Positions 8,930 to 18,109 are shown, counted from the stretch's first letter. The stretch: DNA of 64,000 nt from Paraburkholderia sp. PREW-6R (GCF_039621805.1 NZ_CP155075.1:682001-746000), one strand, 5' to 3'. Translations and numbers: made by a program. Notes: generated by a model from the sequence alone, not told the origin.

Positions 8930-10225
8930 TTAATGCCTTTGAGCGTGAGCGATCGGGCGGGCGTCGTCTGTGTGTGGAGCCGCATCGCCGAGCACGCGCC
9001 CTCTCGTCTCCGGCAGCATCAGCACGGACAATACGACGATCGCGTAAGCCAGCCCCGCATCAATGCCGATGGCCGATCCGAGCGACATCTTCGCGGACAT
9101 GTGCCCTACCAGCACGGGGAATCCCGCGGATACGACGCGGCCGAAGTTGTAACAGAAGCCGACACCCGTGCCGCGCATCCCGCGTGGATACAACTCGTTG
9201 AACAACGCGCCCATGCTTGCCGGAATGCCCGCCGCAAAGAAGCCGAGCGGAAAGCCGAAGAACAGCATGGCGGTGTTACCGAGCGGAAGAAACACATACG
9301 CGACCACCGTGATGACGCAGCAGATCGCGAACGTGAGGATGGTTTTCCGACGCCCGATGCGGTCCAGCAATTGCGCACTCACGAGACATCCGCAAAAGAA
9401 CGCGACGATTACCACGGCGAGATATCCGCCCGTGCCAAGCACGGAAAGATGACGCTCGCTTTTGAGGAATGTCGGCAGCCAGGTCATGAGCGCGTAATAG
9501 CCGCCATGTGCGCCGACGCCAAGCAGGGCACCAATCAACGTCATACGGAGCATGCCTGCCGAAAAGATGCCGGCAACCACGCCCGGTGTCCCCTCGTTTC
9601 CATGCACTCGCGCGTCGCGGGCCGAATGCACGGGCGCGCCCGGTTCCTGCACTCCGCGTCGAACGTAGAGGATCAAAAGCGCCGGAACGATGCCGATCGC
9701 AAACATCGCGCGCCATGCCGTCGCCGCGGGCATCAGCGAAAACATCAGCGCATAGAGCAGCACGGCCGCGCCCCAACCGACGGACCATGCGCTCTGCACG
9801 CTGCCCATTGCCTTGCCGCGATGCTCGTTGCGGATGGTTTCGGCCATCAGCACGGCGCCTGCCGCCCATTCGCCGCCGAAGCCGAAACCCTGCAATGTCT
9901 TCAGCACGAGAAACTGCGGATAGTTCTGTGCGAACGCACACAGGAAAGTAAAAACGGAAAAGAACGCGACCGTCCATTGCAGTGTCTTGACGCGTCCGAG
10001 ACGGTCCGACAGCATGCCCGCGATCAATCCACCCAGCGCCGACGCAACCAGCGTGACGCCGCTTACAAGTCCGGCTTGCGTGCGGCTGATCGACCATTCG
10101 GTAATGATCGCCGGGATGACGAGGCTGAACATCTGCACGTCGAGCGAATCGAGCGCCCAGCCGCCGAAGCACGCCCAGAACGTCCGACGCTCATTGCCCG
10201 ATATTTCCCTGAACCAACTGAACAT
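8930..10225 (-). CDS. MFS permease, acid:H+ symporter type
   Basis: A 12-helix inner-membrane transporter of about 431 residues. It begins MFSWFREISGNERRTF and then FGGWALDSLDVQMFSLV, where the membrane-embedded Asp pair typical of aromatic/sialic-acid type symporters is seen. LSDRLGRVKTLQW is the loop 2-3 signature and LQGFGFGGEWAAGAVL is a conserved helix 4-5 region. I prefer ATG 10225 over ATG 10237, because GGAGA sits just before 10225. It lies between the GntR regulator and the amidohydrolase on the same strand, so it probably imports the amidohydrolase's substrate. With the GntP protein the set has two unrelated permeases. Confidence 0.86.
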   Translation of the reverse strand: MFSWFREISGNERRTFWACFGGWALDSLDVQMFSLVIPAIITEWSISRTQAGLVSGVTLVASALGGLIAGMLSDRLGRVKTLQWTVAFFSVFTFLCAFAQNYPQFLVLKTLQGFGFGGEWAAGAVLMAETIRNEHRGKAMGSVQSAWSVGWGAAVLLYALMFSLMPAATAWRAMFAIGIVPALLILYVRRGVQEPGAPVHSARDARVHGNEGTPGVVAGIFSAGMLRMTLIGALLGVGAHGGYYALMTWLPTFLKSERHLSVLGTGGYLAVVIVAFFCGCLVSAQLLDRIGRRKTILTFAICCVITVVAYVFLPLGNTAMLFFGFPLGFFAAGIPASMGALFNELYPRGMRGTGVGFCYNFGRVVSAGFPVLVGHMSAKMSLGSAIGIDAGLAYAIVVLSVLMLPETRGRVLGDAAPHTDDARPIAHAQRH

Positions 10226-10282
10226 GCCGTCTCCCATCGCCGTTCCGTGTTCGGACGACGTGTTTGCGCTAGCGCTCGATGG

Positions 10283-11005
10283 CTAGCGGATCTCTGCTTG
10301 ATAAATGAATTCGCTGGCGGGACCGCGCGAACGGCGCCATTCAAGCGGCTGCCGATCGTAGCCGTATGCAAGACGCTCGATGACGACCGCAGGTGTGCCC
10401 GGTTCGATATTCAACAGCTTCGCATGCCGCGAGCCGATGGCTTCGACGGTCAGCGTTTCTGTAGCGGACGCCACGATCTGATTACACTGCGCCTCGTAGA
10501 CCGGGTAAAGCAGGTCCCCGACCTCGCTAAGGTCCATCGTCGCGAACGCCGCAAAACGTGCGTAAGGCAGCCAGATCTCTTCCGCGAGCAGCGGCACGCC
10601 GTCGATCAACCGCACACGCGACATCTGGATCACGCGTGCATTGCGCGATACCTCCAGTCGCGCGGCCACCGTCGAAGGCGCGTTGATGACGTCGCGGCGC
10701 AGAATCCGGCTTTCGGGAATACGCCGTTCGCCTTGCCGTGTCTGGAAGCGGAAGAAGCGAAAAAGCGAGCCGTCAAAGTTCGCGCGGCGTACGAACGTTC
10801 CCCTTCCCTGGAAACGCTCGAGCAAGCCTTCGGCGACGAGCAGATCCACGGCCTTTCGCACCGTGCCAACGGCAATGCCGTAGCTTTGAGAAAGAGCTTG
10901 CTCGGTAGGGATCGCTTCGCCCGGGCGCCAGTCACGAGCCGCGATTAACGCGACCATTTCGTCCCGCAAGCGCTGATAACGTGGCAACCGGCCGTCGCTT
11001 TGCAA
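10283..11005 (-). CDS. GntR/HutC-family regulator with UTRA domain
   Basis: A transcriptional regulator of 240 residues. The N-terminal winged helix-turn-helix (about residues 8-75) contains IPTEQALSQSYGIAVGTVRKA and the GRGTFVRR wing. The C-terminal part is a UTRA effector domain (about 90-235) with the VSRVRLIDGVPLLAEE strand pattern. The start is a TTG at 11005 preceded by GGAGA. It is the first gene of the leftward set with the MFS permease, amidohydrolase and GntP permease, and very likely represses it until a sugar-acid ligand binds. Confidence 0.87.
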   Translation of the reverse strand: MQSDGRLPRYQRLRDEMVALIAARDWRPGEAIPTEQALSQSYGIAVGTVRKAVDLLVAEGLLERFQGRGTFVRRANFDGSLFRFFRFQTRQGERRIPESRILRRDVINAPSTVAARLEVSRNARVIQMSRVRLIDGVPLLAEEIWLPYARFAAFATMDLSEVGDLLYPVYEAQCNQIVASATETLTVEAIGSRHAKLLNIEPGTPAVVIERLAYGYDRQPLEWRRSRGPASEFIYQAEIR

Positions 11006-11023
11006 AATCGTCTCCGTTCAAAT

Positions 11024-11035
11024 TCATACATATGA
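11024..11035. promoter_or_regulatory. Small palindrome upstream of the GntR gene
   Basis: TCATA-CA-TATGA, with perfect 5-bp arms in an AT-rich patch 19-30 bases before the GntR start. GntR/HutC proteins commonly bind such sites and repress their own transcription. The short arms make this only a candidate operator. Confidence 0.35.
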
Positions 11036-11242
11036 TTACATGTTTCGTCTCTGAATGAACCCGGGGATAACCCTGCCGGCTGCAGCGGCGGACAATCCAG
11101 TACCGGAAAGGCAGAAGTCTCGTATGGCGTACGATCCCTGCGGCTCGTATGTCTTCACGCGATCTGGACGTGCTTTGACCGAAGAGGCTCGTCGTTTCGC
11201 CACACTGCGCACTTTCGCTGACAACCAGGCAGGAGGCTACAC

Positions 11243-11578
11243 ATTGACCGCGTGGTGGCGATGGAGACTTTCATCACTGTTGTCGATGCGAGCTCGTTTT
11301 CCGCCGCGGCCCGCCGGTTAAAGCTGGGCCAACCGGCCGTCTCGAAGACAGTCGCGCAACTGGAGGAACGTCTGGGTGCCCGTTTGCTATTGAGATCGAC
11401 ACGTGGCCTTGCGCCGACCGATGCCGGTCAACGGTTCTACGATCACGCACTCAGAGCCATTGATGAGCCAGAACGGGCCGAACAGGCGGTACGTGAATCG
11501 TCGGAAGGCTTGTCCGGTCGACTGCGCATCGGCGCAGCCGTCACCTTCGCCCGACTACATGTCTTGCCGGCACCTTGA
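11243..11578 (+). pseudogene. LysR-family regulator truncated after the DNA-binding domain
   Basis: The frame reads DRVVAMETFITVVDASSFS, then AAARRLKLGQPAVSKTVAQL and RLLLRSTRGLAPTDAGQRFY, a complete LysR winged helix. It reaches RLRIGAAVTFARLHVLPAP and stops at 11578. Full-length members run about 300 residues, so the effector domain is gone. Homologues normally start Met-Asp-Arg. Here that codon is ATT (11243), six bases after a perfect AGGAGG, so the start may also be damaged; GTG 11252 or ATG 11261 are alternatives. The break coincides with an IS30-like fragment on the other strand. Confidence 0.7.
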
Positions 11579-11680
11579 CCGCCGCCGTTGCGCTGCAGTT
11601 CACGGCTGATCGTGGTAGGAACGCGTCCCGACCTCGGCGCAATAGACCGAATCGACAATTGGGCACTCATTCGCAAAGAA
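11575..11680 (-). mobile_element. IS30-family transposase fragment
   Basis: Leftward translation gives LSIRSIAPRSGRVPTTISREL followed by QRNGG, which matches the N-terminal helix-turn-helix of IS30 transposases (typical pattern: SIRxIAxxLGRxPSTISRELRRN). Neither the catalytic domain nor clear ends are present. The fragment abuts the point where the neighbouring LysR gene loses homology, so it probably marks the insertion or deletion that cut that gene. Confidence 0.5.
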
Positions 11681-11757
11681 TGACAGCCCGCCGTACCGAT
11701 CCAACACCGCTGCGATCCCCAATGATCGCTCGCTGAGTGGTAATCGCCAACCAAAGC

Positions 11758-13083
11758 TCAGTCCGACTCACCCGGCGGCGTGTTCGGATGAGCTTTCACG
11801 CTATCTTTGAACGCCTTTACCATTTTCAGCATCGGACCCAGCACCCACGTATTACGGACGAGAACGTCGGTTTCCTCTTTCGGGTCCTGAATGAGATGAA
11901 ACAGATAGGGCGACTCCAGTCTGTTTGCACCCGCGTTGACGTACGGCTCCCAGACGAAGTGCAGCTTCCAGTCTCGCCACTTGACGGCGCGAAGTTCGTC
12001 TTTAATGTAGAAGAGGAATCCGTCGCGGTTCGATACTGCCTTCGCGCCCGTCAAGAAATCGAGTTGCGAGACGCCGTCGATCGGCCGGTCCTCCGGCACC
12101 TTGCCGCCGATCACTTCGGCAATCGTCGGCATGAGATCGACGACGTGCACGATCTGATTGTTCACATCGACGGGGATTCTGCCCGGCCAGCGCGCGATAA
12201 AGGGTACACGCAGGCTGCCCTCCATCGCGGTGTGGTATGTGCCTGTCCAGGGACCGGCCGTGCCCCGATACGGCGCGCGAAATTCTGGGCCGTTGTCGCT
12301 GCAGAAAATGAAAAGAGTGTCTTCGGCGAGGCCCAGTGCGTCAATTTCATCGATGATCTGGCCGACGCGAAAGTCCATTTCCGCCAGCGAATCAGCCAAT
12401 TCGCCCATGCCGGTGGATCCATCGAAATCCTTGTGTGGCAAGGTTGGAAAGTGCAGATGAACCAGCGGCAAGTAGAGGAAAAATGGCTTCGACGCGCGCG
12501 CGTTGCGCGCCATGAACGATTTCGATTTCTCTATGAGTTCTTCGTCGATGGTGCGTCGTGTCTCGAGATCGTACGCTTTCACGTTTATTGAAGGCTCACC
12601 TTTTTTCCCGGCCATGATGGACGGGATATCGGCGACTTCCGGGTCGAAACCGATCGACGTCGTGAACTGCGTCTCGTCAGTCGTGCGTGGAATGCCGTAC
12701 CACTCGTCAAAACCCCGGTCCGTCGGATAACGTCCCTCCACGTCGCCAAGGTGCCATTTACCGAAATGCGCAGTCGCGTAGCCGGCATCCGAGGCCATCT
12801 CGGCAAGCGTCCATTCGGTGCGCTTCAAGCCTTGCGGCAGCCCAGGCGGAACGGACTGGAACGCACCCGTGCGAATAGGGTGCCGTCCAGTCATGAGGGC
12901 GCTGCGCGTCGGGACGCAATCGCTTTCCACGTTGTAGTTGAGCAGGCGCATGCCGCTCTCGGCGAGCGCGTCGATGCGGGGCGTCGCGGCGCCACGCATC
13001 AGCTTGCCGCCCCCGTAGCATCCCAACTCGCCCCACCCAAGGTTGTCGGCGACGATCAATACGATGTTCGGTGTGTTACCCAT
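11758..13083 (-). CDS. Sulfatase (arylsulfatase/choline-sulfatase-like)
   Basis: Hydrolyses sulfate esters. The N-terminal NIVLIVADNLGWGELGCYGG carries the metal-binding Asp. SDCVPTRSALMTGR contains the C-x-P-x-R signature whose cysteine is converted to formylglycine, followed by HFGKWHLG. Late in the protein, FCSDNGPEFR supplies the second Asp-Asn metal pair. No signal peptide is visible, so it is probably cytosolic and acts on imported substrate. ATG 13083 is preferred; a GTG at 13095 would add four residues. The gene follows an MHS permease on the same strand with a LysR gene diverging beyond it, which implies uptake and desulfation of one organosulfate under LysR control. Confidence 0.88.
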   Translation of the reverse strand: MGNTPNIVLIVADNLGWGELGCYGGGKLMRGAATPRIDALAESGMRLLNYNVESDCVPTRSALMTGRHPIRTGAFQSVPPGLPQGLKRTEWTLAEMASDAGYATAHFGKWHLGDVEGRYPTDRGFDEWYGIPRTTDETQFTTSIGFDPEVADIPSIMAGKKGEPSINVKAYDLETRRTIDEELIEKSKSFMARNARASKPFFLYLPLVHLHFPTLPHKDFDGSTGMGELADSLAEMDFRVGQIIDEIDALGLAEDTLFIFCSDNGPEFRAPYRGTAGPWTGTYHTAMEGSLRVPFIARWPGRIPVDVNNQIVHVVDLMPTIAEVIGGKVPEDRPIDGVSQLDFLTGAKAVSNRDGFLFYIKDELRAVKWRDWKLHFVWEPYVNAGANRLESPYLFHLIQDPKEETDVLVRNTWVLGPMLKMVKAFKDSVKAHPNTPPGESD

Positions 13084-13107
13084 GTCTGAATTCACCCATC
13101 CGGTCCA

Positions 13108-14418
13108 TTAATCTGCGGGCTGGTGATTGCCGAACTTGCGCAGGCAAACCAGCAAACAGAGGATGCTGATACAAGCAGCGGTCGCGACGTAAGCAGCAGG
13201 AACGAGCTTGCTGTGAGTCGTGCTGACCGCCCATGTGATGATTAATGGCGCGAATCCGCCGAAGGTGGCGACTGCGAGATTATGGGTAAGCGCAAGACCT
13301 GTCGTCCGCACCCGACTCGGGAACAATTCGCTGAGAACAGCCGGCATTGGACCCTGGTACGCACTGATGGCAAGACCGAGCAACGCGCATGCGACAACGA
13401 AAGTCGACGGCACTGGCCTCGCAATCAGCCATGCGAAGGATGGAACGACCACGACGCCCACACCGAGCGCCGAGAATAGAAGCACCCGCAGGCGTCCCCA
13501 CCGGTCTGCGACCGCACCCGCCAACGGGCAGGCAAGTATCTGCACTGCGCCCATCAGAAGGGTTCCTGCAAAGGCGACCGAAGGATTCAGACCCAGTTGT
13601 TTGATTGCAAAGGTCGGCATATACAACACAATCACGTAGGACGAAGCTGTCACGAGAACGTAAATCCCGATCGCCAGCAACAGGCGGATCTTGTTGTCGG
13701 AGAACGTTTCCTTAACCGGGCTGCCGGCATGCGCATCGTGCGTGAAGACGGGAGTCTCATCGACATGCCGCCGGATATACCAGGCAATCGGAATAATCAG
13801 CAAGCCGAAGATGAACGGCATCCGCCATCCCCAGCCAGACAATTGTTCGGGCGTCAGATAGCGGGTGAGCAGGGTTCCGAAAAGCGACGCCAGAACCGCG
13901 GTGCCGCCTTGGGCCGCCATCTGGAAGCTTGCATAGAAGCCACGCCGCCTGCGGGGTGAATGCTCGACGAGAAAGCTGGTCGATGCACCGAATTCGCCGC
14001 CGGCGGAGATGCCCTGAACCAGGCGGCCCGCGACCACGATGATCGGCGCAGAGATCCCGATGGTCGCATAAGTGGGCGTCGCGGCGATCATCACCGTGCC
14101 GAGTGCCATCAGCGCAATACTCAGTGTGAGCCCTTTCTTGCGGCCGTGGCGATCGGAATAGGAGCCGAGCAGCAGCGCGCCGAGCGGCCGCATCAGATAC
14201 GAACCGCCGAAAGTCCCCAGCGCGACCAGCAGCGACGTCAGTTCGTGCTGCGACGGAAAGAACAGTTTCGCGATCACGACCGCGAAAAAGCCGTAGACGA
14301 CCAGGTCGAACCATTCGAGGGCCGTGCCGATAGTCGCGGCTGCTACGACCATGCGCAGACGTCGCCGCGACGCAGGGCAGGCCTGTGCGCCCTCGTACGC
14401 CAAGTTTGCTGTTTCCAT
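13108..14418 (-). CDS. MHS-family metabolite:H+ symporter
   Basis: A 436-residue, 12-helix permease. Diagnostic segments are ATIGTALEWFDLVVYGFFA in helix 1, GSYSDRHGRKKGL in the loop 2-3 motif, QGISAGGEFGASTSFLVEH in helices 4-5 and the GWGWRMPFIFGL segment before the central loop. MHS members take up organic acids and osmolytes such as citrate, shikimate or betaine. It lies 12 bases upstream of the sulfatase stop-to-start boundary in the same operon and probably imports the sulfatase's substrate. It closely resembles the permease at 25808-27118 in length and motifs. Confidence 0.9.
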   Translation of the reverse strand: METANLAYEGAQACPASRRRLRMVVAAATIGTALEWFDLVVYGFFAVVIAKLFFPSQHELTSLLVALGTFGGSYLMRPLGALLLGSYSDRHGRKKGLTLSIALMALGTVMIAATPTYATIGISAPIIVVAGRLVQGISAGGEFGASTSFLVEHSPRRRRGFYASFQMAAQGGTAVLASLFGTLLTRYLTPEQLSGWGWRMPFIFGLLIIPIAWYIRRHVDETPVFTHDAHAGSPVKETFSDNKIRLLLAIGIYVLVTASSYVIVLYMPTFAIKQLGLNPSVAFAGTLLMGAVQILACPLAGAVADRWGRLRVLLFSALGVGVVVVPSFAWLIARPVPSTFVVACALLGLAISAYQGPMPAVLSELFPSRVRTTGLALTHNLAVATFGGFAPLIITWAVSTTHSKLVPAAYVATAACISILCLLVCLRKFGNHQPAD

Positions 14419-14456
14419 GACCTGTCCGTCTTCGCCGTGAGAAGTATCGGAGCAGT

Positions 14457-14517
14457 ATTGACAGTGAAAATTGACAAGGCAAGCATGCTGCTTTCACCTT
14501 CAATAACCATTGGTTAT
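14457..14517. promoter_or_regulatory. Divergent promoter region with perfect LysR-type operator
   Basis: Bases 14503-14517 read ATAACCA-T-TGGTTAT, a perfect 7-bp inverted repeat with a one-base centre that contains the LysR consensus T-N11-A (T14504 to A14516). It ends one base before the likely GTG start of the LysR gene. Two copies of ATTGACA (14457-14463 and 14470-14476) lie 13 bases apart upstream and could serve as -35 elements. The position suits autoregulation together with control of the divergent permease-sulfatase operon. Confidence 0.6.
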
Positions 14518-14518
14518 C

Positions 14519-15448
14519 GTGAACCTGGACGACCTGACGTATTTTCTGGCGATTGCCAAGACCGGACTCCTGCATCGTGCCGCGCTCAAGGTGGGGATCA
14601 GTCAGCCCGCTCTTACCAAGGCAGTGCGCCGACTGGAAGCGGAACTGGGTGTTCCGCTGTTCGAGCGATCGCCGAAAGGTATGCAGTTGACACGCTACGG
14701 TGCCGAGTTCGAGCGCAATGCCGTGAATCTGCGCGCGGCCTACGAAGACACGCTGTGCAAGATTGCCGAACTGCATTCCGGCGACCTTGCGAAGGTCAGG
14801 GTCGGCGCGACGCCGGCGACAGAGCCGCTAGTCAATCGCACGTTTCTCGCATTGCTCAAGCGCCGCCCTGCTCTGCGGCTGGATCTGAACGTTCAGCTGT
14901 CGGATGCACTCATGCAGGCGCTGCTGGACGGGGATATCGATCTTGCTGTCGCCCCCATGCCTGTCGAACTGCCAGAAGATCTCGTGGCCCTCAGGCTATT
15001 GAGAGAATCCATCGAAATCGTCTGCCGAAGCGGCCATCCGCTGAGCACGCTGGAAAAGCCCGCATCGCCGCAACAGTTGTCCCGCTATACATGGGTACTT
15101 CCCGCGCAAAGCATATCGGCAAGACAGCAGATCGATGCTTATTTCGCGCGATACCGTGTCGAGGGGCCGGTTGTTCAGGTACAGAGCAACTATAGTTCGC
15201 CAGTTGGCGTTTTCTCACTCATCGCGAGCACGGATATGTTGGGCATATGCAGTACCCAACACCGCCCCGTTGCGGAACAGTACCGATTGCAGGGCGTGCC
15301 GGCGAGCCGTGCCGACTGGCCTCGCGACATTGCCTGCCTTGCGCGGAAGGCCGGATCGCTTTCGCCCCTGACGTCGACCTTTAGAGAGCAATTGCTCGAG
15401 GAGGTTGCCAACATCGACACCAAGCCGAAGCGGGCAAAGAACATCTGA
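14519..15448 (+). CDS. LysR-family regulator of the sulfatase operon
   Basis: A 309-residue regulator. It starts (M)NLDDLTYFLAIAKTG and continues with the helix-turn-helix VGISQPALTKAVRRLEAELG (residues about 20-45), then the linker helix and an effector-binding domain with DIDLAVAPMPVEL. GTG 14519 matches the usual LysR N-terminus; the frame could also begin at TTG 14510, inside the palindromic operator. No clear ribosome site precedes it, so the message may be leaderless or poorly translated. It diverges from the MHS permease and sulfatase and is their likely regulator. Confidence 0.86.
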   Translation: MNLDDLTYFLAIAKTGLLHRAALKVGISQPALTKAVRRLEAELGVPLFERSPKGMQLTRYGAEFERNAVNLRAAYEDTLCKIAELHSGDLAKVRVGATPATEPLVNRTFLALLKRRPALRLDLNVQLSDALMQALLDGDIDLAVAPMPVELPEDLVALRLLRESIEIVCRSGHPLSTLEKPASPQQLSRYTWVLPAQSISARQQIDAYFARYRVEGPVVQVQSNYSSPVGVFSLIASTDMLGICSTQHRPVAEQYRLQGVPASRADWPRDIACLARKAGSLSPLTSTFREQLLEEVANIDTKPKRAKNI

Positions 15449-15727
15449 ACGCGTCGCCGGCGCTTTCATTCTTTCGCGGGTGAGCGCGCGAAGACGTCAC
15501 GCTGAGGCGTGCAAGAATGATCGGATTGGCCGGAATGCGGAAACGTCCGCGTGGCCGGCGGCTGGTATTTCTCAGACTCCGTTCGCTGCATCCTCGAATG
15601 CTCGCCTGGCTGAATCGCGACAGCCCGTCCAGGTGTTTCGACCTGCGAAACTGCTCACGCGCTCCGTTTGGCGCGGGCTCAGGCTGTGCGACCATGATTC
15701 ACCACTTGCCTTCGACGGAGGTTTTGC

Positions 15728-16750
15728 GTGAATCAGCCGCATGGGGCGCTGTCTTCTTCCCTTCCTTCTGTGTTTCGCGCGATCCGGGTGGCCGAGAGCG
15801 ATGGCCGCGCAATGGGCGCGATCGTCGACACCACGCTCGACGCGCTCGATCCCGGCGATGTCGTGATCCGTACCGCTTACAGCGGCATCAACTACAAGGA
15901 CGCGCTGGCGGTGACTGGCAGCGCGCCGATCATCCGCCGTCTGCCGTGCATCGCGGGGATCGAGGCGGTCGGCACCGTTGTGCACGCCGACGATACGAGC
16001 GTACGCGTCGGCGCGAACGTGATCGTGCACGGCTTCGGCCTCGGTGTGGATCACGACGGCGGCTTCGCGCCTTACGTGCGCGTGCCCGCCGCGTGGGTGA
16101 TTCCACTGCCCGATTCTCTGACGCTGTTCGAGGCCGCGACGATTGGCGTGGCGGGCTGCACGGCAGCGCTCGCGATTCACCGGATGGAGCACAACGGTCT
16201 CGCGCCTGGGCAGGGGCCGGTGATCGTGACCGGCGCAACCGGGGGCGTTGCGAGTCTCGGCATCGCAATGCTCGCGGCGGCCGGCTACGAAGTCGCGGCG
16301 ATCACCGGCAAGCGGGATGCCGAACCGTATCTGCGTGCGCTTGGCGCATCGACGGTGTTGCCGCGCAGCGACGTGGAAGCGGGCGGCAAACCGCTGCGGC
16401 GAGGCCAGTGGGCGGGCGCACTCGATTCGGTCGGCGGCGACACGCTCGCGTGGCTGCTGTCGACGATGCGCGACAACGCGCCGATTGCGGCGTTCGGCAA
16501 CGCGGGCGGCGCGACGTTCGCGGGCAACGTGCTGCCGTTCATTCTGCGCGGCGTGCAACTGCTCGGCATCAACGCGAACAGTCCGATGCCGCTGCGCCGC
16601 GCAGTGTGGGCGCGTATCGCCAACGATCTGCGCCCACGCCATGTCGAGGCGATCGGCAAGGCGATCGCTTTCGACGACGTGCCGGCCGTGTGCGCGCGTC
16701 AGATGAAGGGCGACATTCGCGGCCGTTCCGTCGTCGATTTCTCTCGCTGA
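15728..16750 (+). CDS. acuI: AcuI/YhdH-type NADPH-dependent acryloyl-CoA (enoyl) reductase
   Basis: A medium-chain dehydrogenase/reductase of 340 residues without the structural zinc. The sequence shows YSGINYKDALAVTG, PCIAGIEAVGTVV and, as the nucleotide site, VIVTGATGGVASLGIAML. A serine- and glycine-rich GGDTLAWLLSTM stretch follows. YhdH/AcuI proteins reduce acryloyl-CoA to propionyl-CoA. The GTG start has GGAGG seven bases before it. It begins the acyl-CoA module and is followed after 42 bases by an acyl-CoA dehydrogenase, so the two probably work on the same CoA thioester pool. The exact substrate is inferred from the family. Confidence 0.8.
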   Translation: MNQPHGALSSSLPSVFRAIRVAESDGRAMGAIVDTTLDALDPGDVVIRTAYSGINYKDALAVTGSAPIIRRLPCIAGIEAVGTVVHADDTSVRVGANVIVHGFGLGVDHDGGFAPYVRVPAAWVIPLPDSLTLFEAATIGVAGCTAALAIHRMEHNGLAPGQGPVIVTGATGGVASLGIAMLAAAGYEVAAITGKRDAEPYLRALGASTVLPRSDVEAGGKPLRRGQWAGALDSVGGDTLAWLLSTMRDNAPIAAFGNAGGATFAGNVLPFILRGVQLLGINANSPMPLRRAVWARIANDLRPRHVEAIGKAIAFDDVPAVCARQMKGDIRGRSVVDFSR

Positions 16751-16792
16751 CGGCGCACTTTTCATCGATCAATAAGGATTTGGAGACACACC

Positions 16793-18052
16793 ATGAGCCG
16801 TCTTTTCAGCGAGCGTTTTCTGCTCGGCCTCGAACCCGACGAACGCGCGCTCGTCGATACCACCCGCCGCCTCGTGCGCGAGACGATCGGCCCGAACGCC
16901 GACGCCGTCGCGCAGGAAGACGTGTTCGCCGAGGACACGTTTCGTCTGCTGGTCGAGCATCGCATCATCGGCACGGCGTTTCCGCGCCGCCATGGCGGCA
17001 GCGATGCGCGTCAGCGTCTGCGGATTCGTCTCGTCGAGGAACTGGGGCGCGTGTGCAGCGCGGCGGCGTCGCTCGTGACCGGCGCGGATCTGTCGTGCCG
17101 GGCGATCGTCGCGGGTGCGTCGGACGCGCTTGCGGACCGGCTGCTGCCCGCGCTCTGCAACGGCTCGTTGCAAGCTGCATTCGCGCTGACGGAGCCGGGC
17201 GCGGGCTCCGATGTGCGCAATCTCGCGACGGTCGCCGTGCACGACGGCGCTGGCTATCGCGTGACGGGCAAGAAAAAGTTCATCACGCGCGCGAACGTCG
17301 CGGACTGGTATGTGGTGATCGCGCGCTGCCGCGATCCGCTCGACACTGCTGGCGCTGAGACCCCGGCACGCGCTGACGATCCATTCGTCGCCTTGCTCGT
17401 GCCGCGCGACGCAGAAGGCCTGTCGGTCAGCGAACCCAATGCGAAGCTCGGCTGGTTCGGCGTGCCGGTCGCCGAACTGCGTTTCGACAACGTACGCGTC
17501 GAAGCGCCGATGCGTCTCGGCGAGGAAGGCGAAGGCTTCGCGCTTGCGCAGGACGCGCTGGTGCGCGCCCGTCTCGGCCACGCGTCGATGGCGCTCGGCC
17601 GCGCGATGGGCGCACTCGAAATCGCCGCGACCTATGGCGGCGAGCGCAACGTCTTCGGCAAGGCGCTCGGCGCGCATCAGGGCGTGCAATGGATGCTCGC
17701 CGACGCGTTCACGCAGATCGAAGCCGCCCGCACGCTGGTGGACGCGGCCGCGCAAAGCTACGACCGCGACGATGCCGACGCCGCCGTGCAGGCGTCGATG
17801 GCGAAGATGTTCGCCACCGATCTCGGCATGAAGGTTTGTACCGACGCGCTGCAACTGACCGGCGGACGCGGTTATCTGAAGTCGTTTCCGCTGGAGCGCT
17901 TCTTTCGCGATGCGAAGCTCAACCAGATCGGCGAAGGATCGAGCGAAGTGCATCGCACGGTGATCGGCCGCGACATCGTGCGGCGAATGGGCGACGCGCA
18001 GATGGAACGGCATCCGTGTCTGCCCGAAGGCATGCTGACAACGGATTTCTGA
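16793..18052 (+). CDS. Acyl-CoA dehydrogenase
   Basis: A flavoenzyme of 419 residues that oxidises acyl-CoA to 2-enoyl-CoA and passes electrons to ETF. The three usual domains are visible. The N-terminal helices run to about residue 120. A middle beta region has FALTEPGAGSDVRNLAT and the GKKKFITRANVADWYVV FAD-binding block. The C-terminal helices have LTGGRGYLKSFPLERFFRDA and IGEGSSEVHR, whose Glu occupies the catalytic-base position. GGAGA precedes the ATG. It forms an operon with the AcuI-like reductase. Its divergence from the second dehydrogenase at 20495 suggests different substrates. Confidence 0.9.
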   Translation: MSRLFSERFLLGLEPDERALVDTTRRLVRETIGPNADAVAQEDVFAEDTFRLLVEHRIIGTAFPRRHGGSDARQRLRIRLVEELGRVCSAAASLVTGADLSCRAIVAGASDALADRLLPALCNGSLQAAFALTEPGAGSDVRNLATVAVHDGAGYRVTGKKKFITRANVADWYVVIARCRDPLDTAGAETPARADDPFVALLVPRDAEGLSVSEPNAKLGWFGVPVAELRFDNVRVEAPMRLGEEGEGFALAQDALVRARLGHASMALGRAMGALEIAATYGGERNVFGKALGAHQGVQWMLADAFTQIEAARTLVDAAAQSYDRDDADAAVQASMAKMFATDLGMKVCTDALQLTGGRGYLKSFPLERFFRDAKLNQIGEGSSEVHRTVIGRDIVRRMGDAQMERHPCLPEGMLTTDF

Positions 18053-18075
18053 TTCTTTTAACGAGAGCGGGCAGA

Positions 18076-18104
18076 TGAAGCGTGCGTCCATGACGCGCGC
18101 TTCA
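18076..18104. terminator. Bidirectional hairpin between convergent genes
   Basis: An 11-bp stem (18076-18086 against 18094-18104, one wobble position) closes a 7-base loop. It lies between the stops of the acyl-CoA dehydrogenase (rightward, 18052) and the CoA transferase (leftward, 18110). The strong GC stem and position fit a shared terminator, though there is no long T-run. Confidence 0.6.
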
Positions 18105-18109
18105 CTCGC

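Noticed and set aside
8810..10948. 712-codon open frame on the + strand opposite the MFS permease and GntR genes
   Set aside because: It is antisense to two clear genes, has Arg/His/Gln-rich composition typical of the opposite strand of GC-rich coding DNA, and matches no family.
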